A stretch of 34,829 nt of DNA from Candidatus Tayloriibacteriota bacterium (GCA_903839695.1 CAIMDI010000016.1:1-34829); one strand, 5' to 3'. Counted from the stretch's first letter, positions 1-7,178 are shown. The notes: generated by a model not told the origin, from the sequence alone. Numbers and translations are program-made.

Positions 1-126
1 ATCAAACACCGTATAGCTGCTTTTCAAATGAGAAGTTTATATCTATCTTTCTGGGAAAAGGGTCGACATTCTTCTCAAAATTTATAACTTGTCGAGGAGC
101 GACTTCTTTTTTACATTAACTTATAT
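1..126. other. Left-edge non-coding stretch with small inverted repeats
   Basis: No gene is visible. A 7-bp inverted repeat (TGAGAAG at 29-35, CTTCTCA at 71-77) encloses a smaller CTTT/AAAG pairing. A second repeat pairs TCGACA (62-67) with TGTCGA (91-96). A weak 4-bp hairpin GTCG/CGAC (91-103) is followed by TTCTTTTTT and could be the terminator of a plus-strand gene outside the window. The competing pairings could also belong to a structured RNA, but I do not recognise a family. Confidence 0.3.
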
Positions 127-154
127 TTGGTTTGGTGTCAACTTGATATATTAT
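127..154 (+). promoter_or_regulatory. Probable promoter of the TnpB-like gene
   Basis: A -35-like TTGGTT (127-132), a 16-nt spacer and a -10-like TATTAT (149-154) predict a start near 161 and a leader of about 30 nt. The leader ends in AGAAAGGA (178-185), a good Shine-Dalgarno 6 nt before the ATG at 192. A Shine-Dalgarno is unusual in this window, where most genes have none. Confidence 0.45.
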
Positions 155-191
155 ATTAAGTGTGTTATTGTTTAAATAGAAAGGATTAATA

Positions 192-1385
192 ATGAATAGA
201 AAGAATAAGAACAATGAAGCAAAGTGGCTTAGAAAAACATACGGCCAGAGAGTGTTGGTGAGGCCGGAGGACATTGAAAAACTTAAGAGTCTGAATTCTA
301 CTTTGGTCGAGCTCTGGAACATGGGTATTGATCAATGTAATGTCTGGTTGGCATTGGAAAAGGGGAATGTTGAAAAAAAACATATTACACCTATTAGCCT
401 GAATTATTGGCTGACTGGTGTGAGGAGTAACCCCAGATTTTCCGCGATCATCGCGGGGCTGGAAAGGGAGATGCTTCGCCGACTTGCTGGCGGTTTCTCT
501 TCGTATTTTGCCCTTCTGAAAAATAAGGACAACGAAGCAAAGCCACCAGGCAAAAGGAATGAGGGTTCATTCATCACGCTCACATGGACAAGTTTTGATG
601 TGACGAATGACGGAATTCTTTCAGCCTCGATAGGATCAAAACAGGAAGTCAAATTTGTCTTGGGTCAGTTCATAATGGACAAGATTAAAGAACTTCCAAA
701 GGGATCGAAAATTGCTCAGGTCACAGTCTCCAAAAGAGAAGGTGAATACTGGGCGAACTTCGTTTTTAACATCCCCATGCCAATGCCGGGTCCAGTTCCA
801 CAAAAGGGTGTTCTTGCAATCGACCTTGGTTCTGGGGACATCGCAATAAGTACATCAGGGGAACCTGTTGGGTCAGAGTTTTTGATTCCCACAAGACGTC
901 CTGACAAAAAATGGAATAAGGAAATCGCAGTCGTCAAGGAACGTGTCGAGAGATGTAAAAAATACTCTCGATCATGGAAAAGACGAATGGGTGCTCGCCG
1001 AATCATGCACAGGAAATCACTGAATCAGCACACCGATCACCAGAGAAAGCTGGCGGTATGGCTAGCTAGTCAGAGGATGACGATTGTAGTCGGTAAAATG
1101 AAGACGCGTCTAGGTCTGTCAAAGTCTTCTGGAACCGCTGAACAACACTGGGGTGTCCAAAACACTGGGTATGCATTTAGATTACTCATCTTTCTCAGGG
1201 AGAAAGCTGCCGAATACGGGATTCGTCTGATTGAACTTGCTGATCCCGCAAGAAAAGGAGACACAAATGATCCTGAGTCAAAGTTCACAGCGTCACGTGA
1301 ACTTCTCAAAAATGGCTGCGAACAGTTGAAGATCCCATTCCCGAGTTCGTGGAAAAGGATTGATAAGCCTTTCATTCCGGGATAA
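192..1385 (+). CDS. TnpB/OrfB-like protein (IS605 type), probably nuclease-dead
   Basis: This 397-residue protein has the layout of TnpB, the RNA-guided nuclease of IS200/IS605 elements and ancestor of Cas12. The N-terminal part (about 15-120) resembles the wedge/REC region. RuvC-I is clear (AIDLGSGDIAIS, Asp211), followed by the basic helical stretch (about 240-290). At RuvC-II the usual Glu of an IVVEDL-type motif is replaced: IVVGKM, Gly301. The C-terminal part lacks the CxxC...CxxC zinc ribbon; only three scattered cysteines (49, 255, 376) remain. At RuvC-III, where DxNAARN is expected, the sequence reads SKFTASRELL with no Asp. It therefore looks like a catalytically dead homologue, as in TldR-type RNA-guided repressors, or simply a decayed transposon gene. 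The long intact frame, its own promoter, Shine-Dalgarno and terminator favour a retained function. G+C is near half in the line I counted, against about a third around it, so recent acquisition is likely. No TnpA gene or IS ends are seen. Confidence 0.8.
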   Translation: MNRKNKNNEAKWLRKTYGQRVLVRPEDIEKLKSLNSTLVELWNMGIDQCNVWLALEKGNVEKKHITPISLNYWLTGVRSNPRFSAIIAGLEREMLRRLAGGFSSYFALLKNKDNEAKPPGKRNEGSFITLTWTSFDVTNDGILSASIGSKQEVKFVLGQFIMDKIKELPKGSKIAQVTVSKREGEYWANFVFNIPMPMPGPVPQKGVLAIDLGSGDIAISTSGEPVGSEFLIPTRRPDKKWNKEIAVVKERVERCKKYSRSWKRRMGARRIMHRKSLNQHTDHQRKLAVWLASQRMTIVVGKMKTRLGLSKSSGTAEQHWGVQNTGYAFRLLIFLREKAAEYGIRLIELADPARKGDTNDPESKFTASRELLKNGCEQLKIPFPSSWKRIDKPFIPG

Positions 1386-1392
1386 TGCGCAA

Positions 1393-1427
1393 GCGGGCGA
1401 GTCGTTTTACGACTCGCCCGCCTTTTT
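1393..1427 (+). terminator. Strong intrinsic terminator after the TnpB-like gene
   Basis: A perfect 12-bp G+C-rich stem (1393-1404 with 1410-1421) closes a 5-nt loop and is followed by TTTTT (1423-1427). It starts 8 nt after the stop codon. On the minus strand the hairpin has no U tract, so it is a poor terminator for rpsG coming from the other side. Confidence 0.9.
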
Positions 1428-1458
1428 CTTATTAAATTTTATAATTTATTTAATTAGA

Positions 1459-1929
1459 TTACCACGCAAAGTGAGCAAATGCTTTGTTTGCCTCTGCCAT
1501 TTTGTGAGTATTTTCACGCTTCTTTACTGCTTCTCCTTCATTCTTTGAAGCTGAAATAATTTCATCTGCCAATTTTTCTGCCATTCTCTTCCCTTTCTTT
1601 GATCTTGCTGCTAAAACAATCCATTTCATAGACATAGAACGTTGTCTTTCAGGGCGAACTTCTCTAGGAACCTGATAATTAGCACCTCCGACACGTCTTG
1701 ATCTTACTTCCATAAGTGGAGTTGTATTTTTTAGGGCTGTTTCGAAAACTTCCATAGGATTTTCTGTCTTTGTCTTTTCCTTTATAACATCAAAACAATC
1801 ATAAACAATCTTTCTTGCTGCATTCTTCTTACCTGAGTCCATAACATAGTTTATAAGCTTAGAAACCTTTACGGATTCGTAAACTGGCTCTGGTTTGATT
1901 ATTTTCTTATTCTTTATTTTTCTTCTCAT
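1459..1929 (-). CDS. rpsG: 30S ribosomal protein S7
   Basis: This 156-residue protein is uS7, the 16S rRNA 3'-domain assembly protein that lies near the E site. The conserved N-terminal block ([12 protein letters not shown], about 24-35) and the [17 protein letters not shown] segment (about 75-91) are present, and the length is normal. It follows rpsL by 33 nt on the same strand, the classic str order. The usual next genes, fusA and tuf, are absent; the TnpB-like gene sits there in convergent orientation. No Shine-Dalgarno precedes the ATG, only an A-rich stretch. Assignment is certain from the family motifs. Confidence 0.97.
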   Translation of the reverse strand: MRRKIKNKKIIKPEPVYESVKVSKLINYVMDSGKKNAARKIVYDCFDVIKEKTKTENPMEVFETALKNTTPLMEVRSRRVGGANYQVPREVRPERQRSMSMKWIVLAARSKKGKRMAEKLADEIISASKNEGEAVKKRENTHKMAEANKAFAHFAW

Positions 1930-1962
1930 TTTTTTTAATTAATTTAAGATATTATAATAGGA

Positions 1963-2382
1963 TTAAACCTTTGCTGCCTTTGGTTTCTTGTTTCCGTATT
2001 GACTTCGACCCTTTCGTCTCTTCTCTACTCCTGCTGCATCTAATACACCTCTTACAACTGTGTATCTTAGACCTACGTCTTTTACACGACCACCTCTTAG
2101 AAGTACAACTGAGTGTTCTTGTAAATTGTGTCCTTCTCCTGGAATATATGCTGTAACTTCAAGACCATTTGAAAGTCTAACACGCGCAATTTTTCTAATA
2201 GCTGAGTTAGGCTTCTTTGGAGTCTTTGTAGTCACCTTTATACACACGCCTCTTTTAAAAGGAGATGGAAAAAAGTTAGGACGATTTTTAATTGTATTAA
2301 AACTTCTTGTTAAAGCAATAGACTTTGGCTTTCTCACGAAACGTGAACGATTTTTCTTAATTAACTGATTAATTGTTGGCAT
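1963..2382 (-). CDS. rpsL: 30S ribosomal protein S12
   Basis: This 139-residue protein is uS12, which forms part of the decoding centre. [37 protein letters not shown] and the basic C-terminus are all present. The N-terminal part carries the roughly 12-residue insertion also found in Firmicutes S12 ([19 protein letters not shown]). The loop after the conserved Asp reads KDVGLRY instead of the near-invariant KDLPGVRY, one residue short and without the proline. I confirmed this in the nucleotides. Alterations in this loop affect streptomycin response in other bacteria. It is the first gene of the rpsL-rpsG pair. Confidence 0.97.
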   Translation of the reverse strand: MPTINQLIKKNRSRFVRKPKSIALTRSFNTIKNRPNFFPSPFKRGVCIKVTTKTPKKPNSAIRKIARVRLSNGLEVTAYIPGEGHNLQEHSVVLLRGGRVKDVGLRYTVVRGVLDAAGVEKRRKGRSQYGNKKPKAAKV

Positions 2383-2463
2383 TCTTTATTTATATTTAAT
2401 AATAAAAACATTAATAATACTCAAAAACACTAATAAAACCCTACTTAATTTCTTAAAAACTTG

Positions 2464-2493
2464 ATTTTACAGAGGATTGATTGTTTTCACCAA
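2464..2493 (-). promoter_or_regulatory. Possible rpsL promoter
   Basis: On the minus strand TTGGTG (2493-2488), an 18-nt spacer and TAAAAT (2469-2464) form a plausible sigma-70-type promoter upstream of rpsL. It would give a leader of about 75 nt. The -10 match is moderate and alternatives exist in this A+T-rich stretch. Confidence 0.3.
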
Positions 2494-2570
2494 GCGGTTA
2501 CTCACTCCTACTGCTGTTTTTAATGTGAAATCACTTTATCACAAATGAAGGAAAAGGCAAGGAAATACGT

Positions 2571-3404
2571 TCAAACAGAAGCAGTTTTTAATCTTTTTTC
2601 TACATTCATCCCCAACAGAGATTTCATCTGAATAATAGCCGTCTCATTCAATTTTCTTAACCTTTCGCCTTGTGTCATACCCATTCTTATAAACTCCGCA
2701 TTCACACTTTCCATATTTGCCAATACAAGCAACTGTTCAATAGATGCATAATCACGAACATTCCCCTCTTTTCCTTTATTCTCATCTCTCCAATGTTTTG
2801 CTATCTTTCCAAATAGTGCCACATTCAGAACATCTGCCTCATCGGCGTAAATAAATGATTCTTGTTCTTTGGTTATAAGTGCAGGAATAATATGCTCCTT
2901 GATAGCATCTGTATGTATTTTGTAATTTAGTTTGGTCAAAGTACGTTTAATATTCCAATCAAGTGATAGCCTGCGATTTTCATCTTCCTTTAAACGCTGA
3001 AATTCTTTTATTAAATAGAGTTTGAATTCTGGCGAGAGCCATGTAGCAAATTCAAAAGCAATGTCTTTATGGGCATAGGTACCGCCATAACGACCTGCAC
3101 TGGATCTGATACCAATAGCGTTTGTTAGATTTATCCAACGTTCCGGTGACAACATAAACGAAGGAACGCCTGCTTCATTCCTAACCGTACCGAATTCGGT
3201 ACGGTTAAAAATTGGATTATACATTTCCTCCCAAATTCCAATAAATTGAATTGTATACCTTGCAGATAGCCATTTTTGAACTACGAATCTTGGCTCGTCT
3301 TTATTTTTTAATTTGGCCATATCTGTTAAACAAATATAGTCATTATTGTCCTTCGCTGTTCTAATTTTAACCTCGATATCCTTAATTATTATTGATTTTG
3401 ACAT
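2571..3404 (-). CDS. KilA-N domain protein
   Basis: This 277-residue protein carries a KilA-N DNA-binding domain in its N-terminal half (about 1-140). The diagnostic stretch AGRYGGTYAHKDIAFEFATW (about 102-121) leads into a helix typical of the family (LYLIKEFQRLKED). The C-terminal half (about 145-277) is mostly helical, with no motif I recognise. KilA-N proteins are common in phages and mobile regions of Bacteroidetes and CPR genomes and are presumed DNA-binding regulators or antirepressors; the function here is unknown. The gene lies alone between rpsL and the M50 protease, in the same direction as both. Unusually, codons for NRTEFGTVRN (67-76) form a 26-bp perfect palindrome (3182-3207). 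No Shine-Dalgarno is seen; TATATT lies a few nt before the ATG. Confidence 0.85.
   Translation of the reverse strand: MSKSIIIKDIEVKIRTAKDNNDYICLTDMAKLKNKDEPRFVVQKWLSARYTIQFIGIWEEMYNPIFNRTEFGTVRNEAGVPSFMLSPERWINLTNAIGIRSSAGRYGGTYAHKDIAFEFATWLSPEFKLYLIKEFQRLKEDENRRLSLDWNIKRTLTKLNYKIHTDAIKEHIIPALITKEQESFIYADEADVLNVALFGKIAKHWRDENKGKEGNVRDYASIEQLLVLANMESVNAEFIRMGMTQGERLRKLNETAIIQMKSLLGMNVEKRLKTASV
3182..3207. repeat. 26-bp perfect palindrome inside the KilA-N gene
   Basis: Thirteen consecutive positions pair symmetrically about 3194/3195 (centre GAATTC, arms TAACCGTACC and GGTACGGTTA). The flanking pair 3181/3208 does not match. It is entirely coding. It could be an operator, a cruciform or RNA hairpin, or codon-usage coincidence. 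Confidence 0.95.
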
Positions 3405-3471
3405 AATAAAATATAGATTAATTATTAATAAAACCTTTATAGAGTGAGAGATACCACTGAAAAATGGTATT

Positions 3472-3531
3472 AAAAAAATATTGATGTGACCTCTAGTGAC
3501 ATCATTATATCAAATCAGTTTTTTCTGACTA
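3472..3531 (-). promoter_or_regulatory. Promoter plus inverted repeat upstream of the KilA-N gene (operator or terminator)
   Basis: On the minus strand TAGTCA (3531-3526), a 16-nt spacer and a perfect TATAAT (3509-3504) predict a start near 3497. Directly at that start lies an inverted repeat, TGATGT/ACATCA (3504-3499 with 3487-3482), extendable past one mismatch. A run of seven T (3478-3472) follows. The same bases can be read as an operator over a KilA-N promoter or as the terminator of the M50 gene ending at 3567. Confidence 0.45.
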
Positions 3532-3566
3532 TTTACTTTATTAGATTTAAATTTAAAAGTATTTAA

Positions 3567-4193
3567 CTAAACCTCCACCCCAGTAATCAACTTAAATATA
3601 AATAGTATTATTGGATCTATAAATTTCCACAAAAACAAAACTATAAACAGAAAAAAGAAAATAGAATATTGTTCAATGGTCTCTCGAATCTTGATCATAC
3701 TTTGTGGCAATATTGCAAAAAGCACCTTTGAGCCGTCTAGGGGTGGTAGGGGTATCATATTGAATACTGCCAATATTATATTTATATTTACAATAAATAA
3801 TGAAATACGTATAAAAGGAATATTCAATGATGAAGCAGGAAGAACGCTCAAACCATATCTGACTAATAATCCAAAGAATAAGGCTATTAATAAATTTGAT
3901 GCTGGACCTGCAATAGAAATAAGAAATTCACCCCATCTTTTATTTTTTACATTGTATGGGTTCCATATTATGGGTTTTGCCCACCCGAAGGTTAAACCCA
4001 AAAAAGACGTAATAATTGGTACTATCACGGAACCGAACATTTCTAGGTGTTTTAAGGGATTTAATGTTAATCTTCCCTGTAATCTAGGTGTCGGGTCACC
4101 CAGTAATTCAGCCGTATAACCATGAGAAAGCTCGTGAATTACCACGGACATTATGAGTATGAATATTGAAACGATAATGGTTAATATGTCCAT
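3567..4193 (-). CDS. Site-2 protease family membrane metalloprotease (M50)
   Basis: This 208-residue polytopic membrane protein has the two zinc motifs of the site-2 protease family. HELSH (His20, Glu21, His24) sits in the first membrane helix, and NMIPLPPLDG (145-154, third ligand Asp153) lies in a later one. GPASNLLIALFFGLL (96-110) is a further conserved membrane block. Proteases of this fold cut membrane-embedded substrates such as anti-sigma factors or signal peptides. This short, PDZ-less type (as in the YwhC-like subgroup) has no assigned substrate. The start is the only ATG ahead of the first helix. It is divergent from rpmB with 54 nt between them. Confidence 0.93.
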   Translation of the reverse strand: MDILTIIVSIFILIMSVVIHELSHGYTAELLGDPTPRLQGRLTLNPLKHLEMFGSVIVPIITSFLGLTFGWAKPIIWNPYNVKNKRWGEFLISIAGPASNLLIALFFGLLVRYGLSVLPASSLNIPFIRISLFIVNINIILAVFNMIPLPPLDGSKVLFAILPQSMIKIRETIEQYSIFFFLFIVLFLWKFIDPIILFIFKLITGVEV

Positions 4194-4247
4194 AATTTAT
4201 TCTTCTTACTTGCTAAATATATTATCTATGATAGCATATCTACCACT

Positions 4248-4493
4248 ATGGCTAAAGTTTGTGCAATAACAAAAAGAGGTTCAATACGAAGTGGCGGGTA
4301 CTCTAACAGAACTCGTGCTACTCAGTTTAATCCTACTGGAATCGTTAGAAGTTATGTAAATCTTCAAAAAAAGAAGATCTATGTTCCTGAACTTAAAAAA
4401 TCTTTCATTCTAAATATTTCTACTCGCGCATTAAAAACAATTCAAAAAAGAGGAGCTTTCGCAACATTAAAAAAAGCAGGAATAATAAAATAG
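4248..4493 (+). CDS. rpmB: 50S ribosomal protein L28
   Basis: This 81-residue protein is bL28, a late-assembling large-subunit protein. The family start (MAKVCAITKRGSIRSGGY) and the RTRATQFNPTG and STRALKTIQKRG segments are clear. I see no CxxC zinc pair; only one Cys is present. A TATGAT hexamer (4227-4232) lies 15 nt before the ATG, so the leader should be under 10 nt, with no Shine-Dalgarno. The stop is one base from the convergent MBL gene's stop. Confidence 0.95.
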   Translation: MAKVCAITKRGSIRSGGYSNRTRATQFNPTGIVRSYVNLQKKKIYVPELKKSFILNISTRALKTIQKRGAFATLKKAGIIK

Positions 4494-4494
4494 T

Positions 4495-5259
4495 CTATAT
4501 TTTTTGAAAGAACAGTCCATTTGAAACAAAGTGTACTGTTTTTTCTTTTGTTGTAAATATAAATTTTGGCTTTATTTTTTCTATCAAATCTGCTGAAACT
4601 TTACTATCTCCACCGCTATTATAAAACTCGATTAAATTTTGATCAGTTTTTGATTCCATTGAATTTGCTATATCTTTTTGTATTGTTTTAGACAAATTCC
4701 CCATCAAAAATATACTCGTATTATTATATAATATCGAAAATCCTAGCTCTGGTAAGCTTGTTTTATTGAATTTAAAATCTGAATATGGAAATAGTACATT
4801 CATTATTATTGAGTTATCTAAATCTATTTTATTTCCCTTTTCCACTTCTTCAATATGAATTTTCTTTTGCCGAATCTCTTTCATCAATAAACTTAAAACT
4901 GTGCTTGTAGACATTACTTTTGGTAAAACTATATTATCTATTTCATATCTATTAATAATTTCTATCAAAGCACCAATTTGTGCAGGCAATGCGCTTGGCA
5001 AAAATACATAATCAATTTTTCTATTGTAAAAAGGCATAACATTCGTCAATTCTCTAATAATTTCAGAATTTTGTCCTCCACCTATTAAAATCGTCTTATT
5101 GCTTGGCGTCCTTATAAATACTGCCCTGCCCTTATTTAAACTAAAAAAATATACTTCTAAAACAGGCTTTCTATATTCCCAATGATAAATATAAATAGAA
5201 AGAATAATTAACCCTATCAATATTATCCCGATCAATAAATAGATTTTAATGTTTTTCAT
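4495..5259 (-). CDS. ComEC-type metallo-beta-lactamase-fold protein lacking all metal ligands
   Basis: This 254-residue protein has one N-terminal membrane helix (about 5-25) and then a domain that aligns with the C-terminal MBL domain of ComEC/Rec2. The scaffold is recognisable: GRAVFIRTPSNKTILIGGG, then VMPFYNRKIDYVFLPSALPA, then KIKPKFIF. Every catalytic motif is changed. DVGQGD is SLNKGR (40-45), DGG is GGG (60-62), and THPHADH is PSALPAQ (88-94). The later HHGS motif is NSGGDS. It should not bind zinc or act as a nuclease. A structural or regulatory role next to the ComEC channel is one possibility; the ComEC membrane part is a separate gene 0.5 kb away on the same strand. It diverges from sod with only 16 nt between start codons. 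Confidence 0.8.
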   Translation of the reverse strand: MKNIKIYLLIGIILIGLIILSIYIYHWEYRKPVLEVYFFSLNKGRAVFIRTPSNKTILIGGGQNSEIIRELTNVMPFYNRKIDYVFLPSALPAQIGALIEIINRYEIDNIVLPKVMSTSTVLSLLMKEIRQKKIHIEEVEKGNKIDLDNSIIMNVLFPYSDFKFNKTSLPELGFSILYNNTSIFLMGNLSKTIQKDIANSMESKTDQNLIEFYNSGGDSKVSADLIEKIKPKFIFTTKEKTVHFVSNGLFFQKI

Positions 5260-5261
5260 GA

Positions 5262-5267
5262 TATAAT
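5262..5267 (+). promoter_or_regulatory. -10 element giving a near-leaderless sod mRNA
   Basis: A perfect TATAAT ends 8 nt before the sod ATG at 5276, so transcription should start about 2 nt ahead of the start codon. I see no good -35 match. The promoter lies in the 16-nt gap between two divergent start codons. Confidence 0.6.
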
Positions 5268-5275
5268 TTTTTTAT

Positions 5276-5860
5276 ATGAATAAATTTAATGAAATAAAGT
5301 TTAATATACCTGTGCTTAAGGGAATCTCTGCAAAAACCATAGAGGAACATTTGAAGCTATATTCTGGCTATGTTAAAAATTTGAATGAAATTCACGAAAT
5401 TGTTGAAAACCAAAATAATCCTGAGTATGCAAGAAGAGAATCATACCGTCGACAAGGATTTGAATTTGCTGGTATGCGTAATCATGAATACTACTTCTCA
5501 CAGTTTGAGGGAGGTTATACAGCACCTTCTACAGATTCATTACTTTATAAAAAAATTACTGAATGGACTGGCGATTTTAATTTTTTTATTCAAATATTTA
5601 AAAATCTAGCAACCACTCGTGGAATCGGCTGGGCTATGCTTGGTTACGACAAGAAAACCGATAAACTGATTCAATATTGGGTTGATGAACAGCATATTGG
5701 TCACCTACCTGATGTATCTATTATCCTCGCTCTAGATATGTGGGAACATTCTTATGTTGCAGACTATCAACCTTCTGGAAAAAAGAATTATGTTGAAGAC
5801 TTTTTCCTAAATCTAAATTGGGAAAAGGTTGAAGGTAATTTTATTAATGCTATAAAATAA
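5276..5860 (+). CDS. Superoxide dismutase, Fe/Mn family
   Basis: This 194-residue protein converts superoxide to oxygen and hydrogen peroxide. All four metal ligands of the Fe/Mn family are visible: His25 (TIEEH), His70 (RNHEYYF), and Asp154 and His158 (ALDMWEHSY). The C-terminal block FFLNLNWEKVEGNF is also typical, and the length is normal. Around the first ligand the usual HxxKHHxxYV reads HLKLYSGYV, one residue shorter and without the conserved His pair; the active-site Tyr is kept. The residue two before the ligand Asp is Ala152, a position often Gly in Mn enzymes and Thr in Fe enzymes, so I cannot call the metal. The 3' end overlaps comEC by 73 nt in antisense orientation. The nearest strong plus-strand terminator I see is at 7206-7232. 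Confidence 0.9.
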   Translation: MNKFNEIKFNIPVLKGISAKTIEEHLKLYSGYVKNLNEIHEIVENQNNPEYARRESYRRQGFEFAGMRNHEYYFSQFEGGYTAPSTDSLLYKKITEWTGDFNFFIQIFKNLATTRGIGWAMLGYDKKTDKLIQYWVDEQHIGHLPDVSIILALDMWEHSYVADYQPSGKKNYVEDFFLNLNWEKVEGNFINAIK

Positions 5861-7143
5861 CTTCCATAAAATCCGACCACAATCCAAAATGAAAATTTTG
5901 GTAATTCTATAGAAGCAAAAGGTAGATTTGCAAAAAATCTAACCATAGACAATTCATATGAAAGCATAATATATGAAATCCATCCGGTAATTTCTGATGC
6001 AAAATATGATAAAAAACCCAGTACACCAGTAAGAGAAACAAATAACATTGTCATGGGAATAATTGGTAATACAATAATATTTACCACTATTCCAATAATA
6101 GATAATTGACCCATCATATAGAGAATATAAGGTGAAACAAAAACTTGTGTTGCCAATGTAGAAGCCACGAGCCCTCTTATACCAAGTTTTTCAGTAATAA
6201 AACCAAGCTTTTTTTCAATTGGTGATGACAATAAAATAAGCCCGAGTGTCGCAAGAAAAGATAATTGAAAAGATGGATCATAAAAAAGAATTAATGGGTT
6301 TTGAATAAGCATAAGCGCGGCAGCTATAAATAATGCTCTGCTGACGTTATAGTCTTTTCTAAGTAATGAAGCTGTTAGAGCAATAATCGCCATTATGCAA
6401 GAGCGCACCACTGTCGCTCCCCCGCCTACAAGTATTCCGAAAGCTAAAATACCAATTCCTCCCAAACCTATTCCTATTGTCCTTGGCAAAAATGACAATA
6501 TTCTCCTTATGGTGTCTGCGACAATAGTGATATTGTATCCAGACAAAACAACTATGTGTATGAGTCCAGCTTTTCTAAAATCATTTATCAAATCTTTACC
6601 AAGCGCACTCTTTTCACCAACCACCAATCCCCCAGCGAGTGCTGCATGTGGTTCACCCATTACCTTTTTTATATTTTCCAAAAAACCTTTTTTTATTTTA
6701 AATAAATATTTTGATACAAAATTTCCATTTTCTTCTTCCAAAATATTTATAATAGGCTTTTTCATCTCAAATGATATCCCATCCTTTAAAAGAAAATTGG
6801 TATAATCAAAAGTCCTTCCACCATTACTTTTAAAGTTTCTTGGTGTATTGATCTTACCAATAATCTTCAAGTGTTGGCCGTAATTGTATTCTGTGTACCT
6901 ATCTGGAGACACTTTTATATATATTTCTACAGAGTCTCCGGAAATTTGCTCCGCCTTTAATGTAAAACTCTGATTAAAGTCTTTTATTTGTGGTTCATCA
7001 GAAATATAGCCATATACCTCAACGCTTTTGCCGGAATATTTATTTATAATATTACTTTGATCAAAAGATAATGCAAAGTAAATTCTAATTATAACAGCCA
7101 AGACCAATACAATATTTATTATTATATTTACTTTTTTATTCAT
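5788..7143 (-). CDS. comEC: ComEC/Rec2 competence membrane channel (no MBL domain)
   Basis: This 451-residue protein is the inner-membrane channel that passes single-stranded DNA into the cytoplasm during transformation. An N-terminal helix is followed by the DUF4131-type soluble part (about 35-150). The competence domain follows, with the signature FRKAGLIHIVVLSGYNITIV (about 186-205) and about nine further hydrophobic helices. It ends in a short basic tail, without the C-terminal metallo-beta-lactamase domain of full-length ComEC. A degenerate version of that domain is encoded separately at 4495-5259. The last 73 nt overlap the sod gene tail to tail. Together with the pilus genes in this window it supports DNA uptake. 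Confidence 0.93.
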   Translation of the reverse strand: MNKKVNIIINIVLVLAVIIRIYFALSFDQSNIINKYSGKSVEVYGYISDEPQIKDFNQSFTLKAEQISGDSVEIYIKVSPDRYTEYNYGQHLKIIGKINTPRNFKSNGGRTFDYTNFLLKDGISFEMKKPIINILEEENGNFVSKYLFKIKKGFLENIKKVMGEPHAALAGGLVVGEKSALGKDLINDFRKAGLIHIVVLSGYNITIVADTIRRILSFLPRTIGIGLGGIGILAFGILVGGGATVVRSCIMAIIALTASLLRKDYNVSRALFIAAALMLIQNPLILFYDPSFQLSFLATLGLILLSSPIEKKLGFITEKLGIRGLVASTLATQVFVSPYILYMMGQLSIIGIVVNIIVLPIIPMTMLFVSLTGVLGFLSYFASEITGWISYIMLSYELSMVRFFANLPFASIELPKFSFWIVVGFYGSYFIALIKLPSTFSQFRFRKKSST

Positions 7144-7178
7144 ATATTGATTTTATTTATTATTGGTTTATAATGTGA

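Noticed and set aside
192-1385. A complete IS200/IS605 transposon
   Set aside because: No TnpA gene, no paired subterminal ends and no TTAC-type insertion target could be seen on either side; only the TnpB-like gene is present.
1393-1421. The strong hairpin as an omega RNA scaffold
   Set aside because: It is a perfect simple stem followed at once by a U run, which is what an intrinsic terminator looks like, with no guide-like extension or conserved scaffold features I could recognise.
2524-2543. CRP-like TGTGA...TCACA site between rpsL and the KilA-N gene
   Set aside because: The half-sites are 10 nt apart instead of 6, and no CRP gene is seen; it is probably chance or a weak hairpin.
3676-4119. 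147-codon open frame on the plus strand opposite the M50 protease
   Set aside because: It is fully antisense to a gene with clear catalytic motifs and has no recognisable protein pattern.
6395-6805. 136-codon open frame on the plus strand opposite comEC
   Set aside because: It is proline- and serine-rich as expected for the shadow of a hydrophobic membrane protein gene, and comEC is unmistakable.
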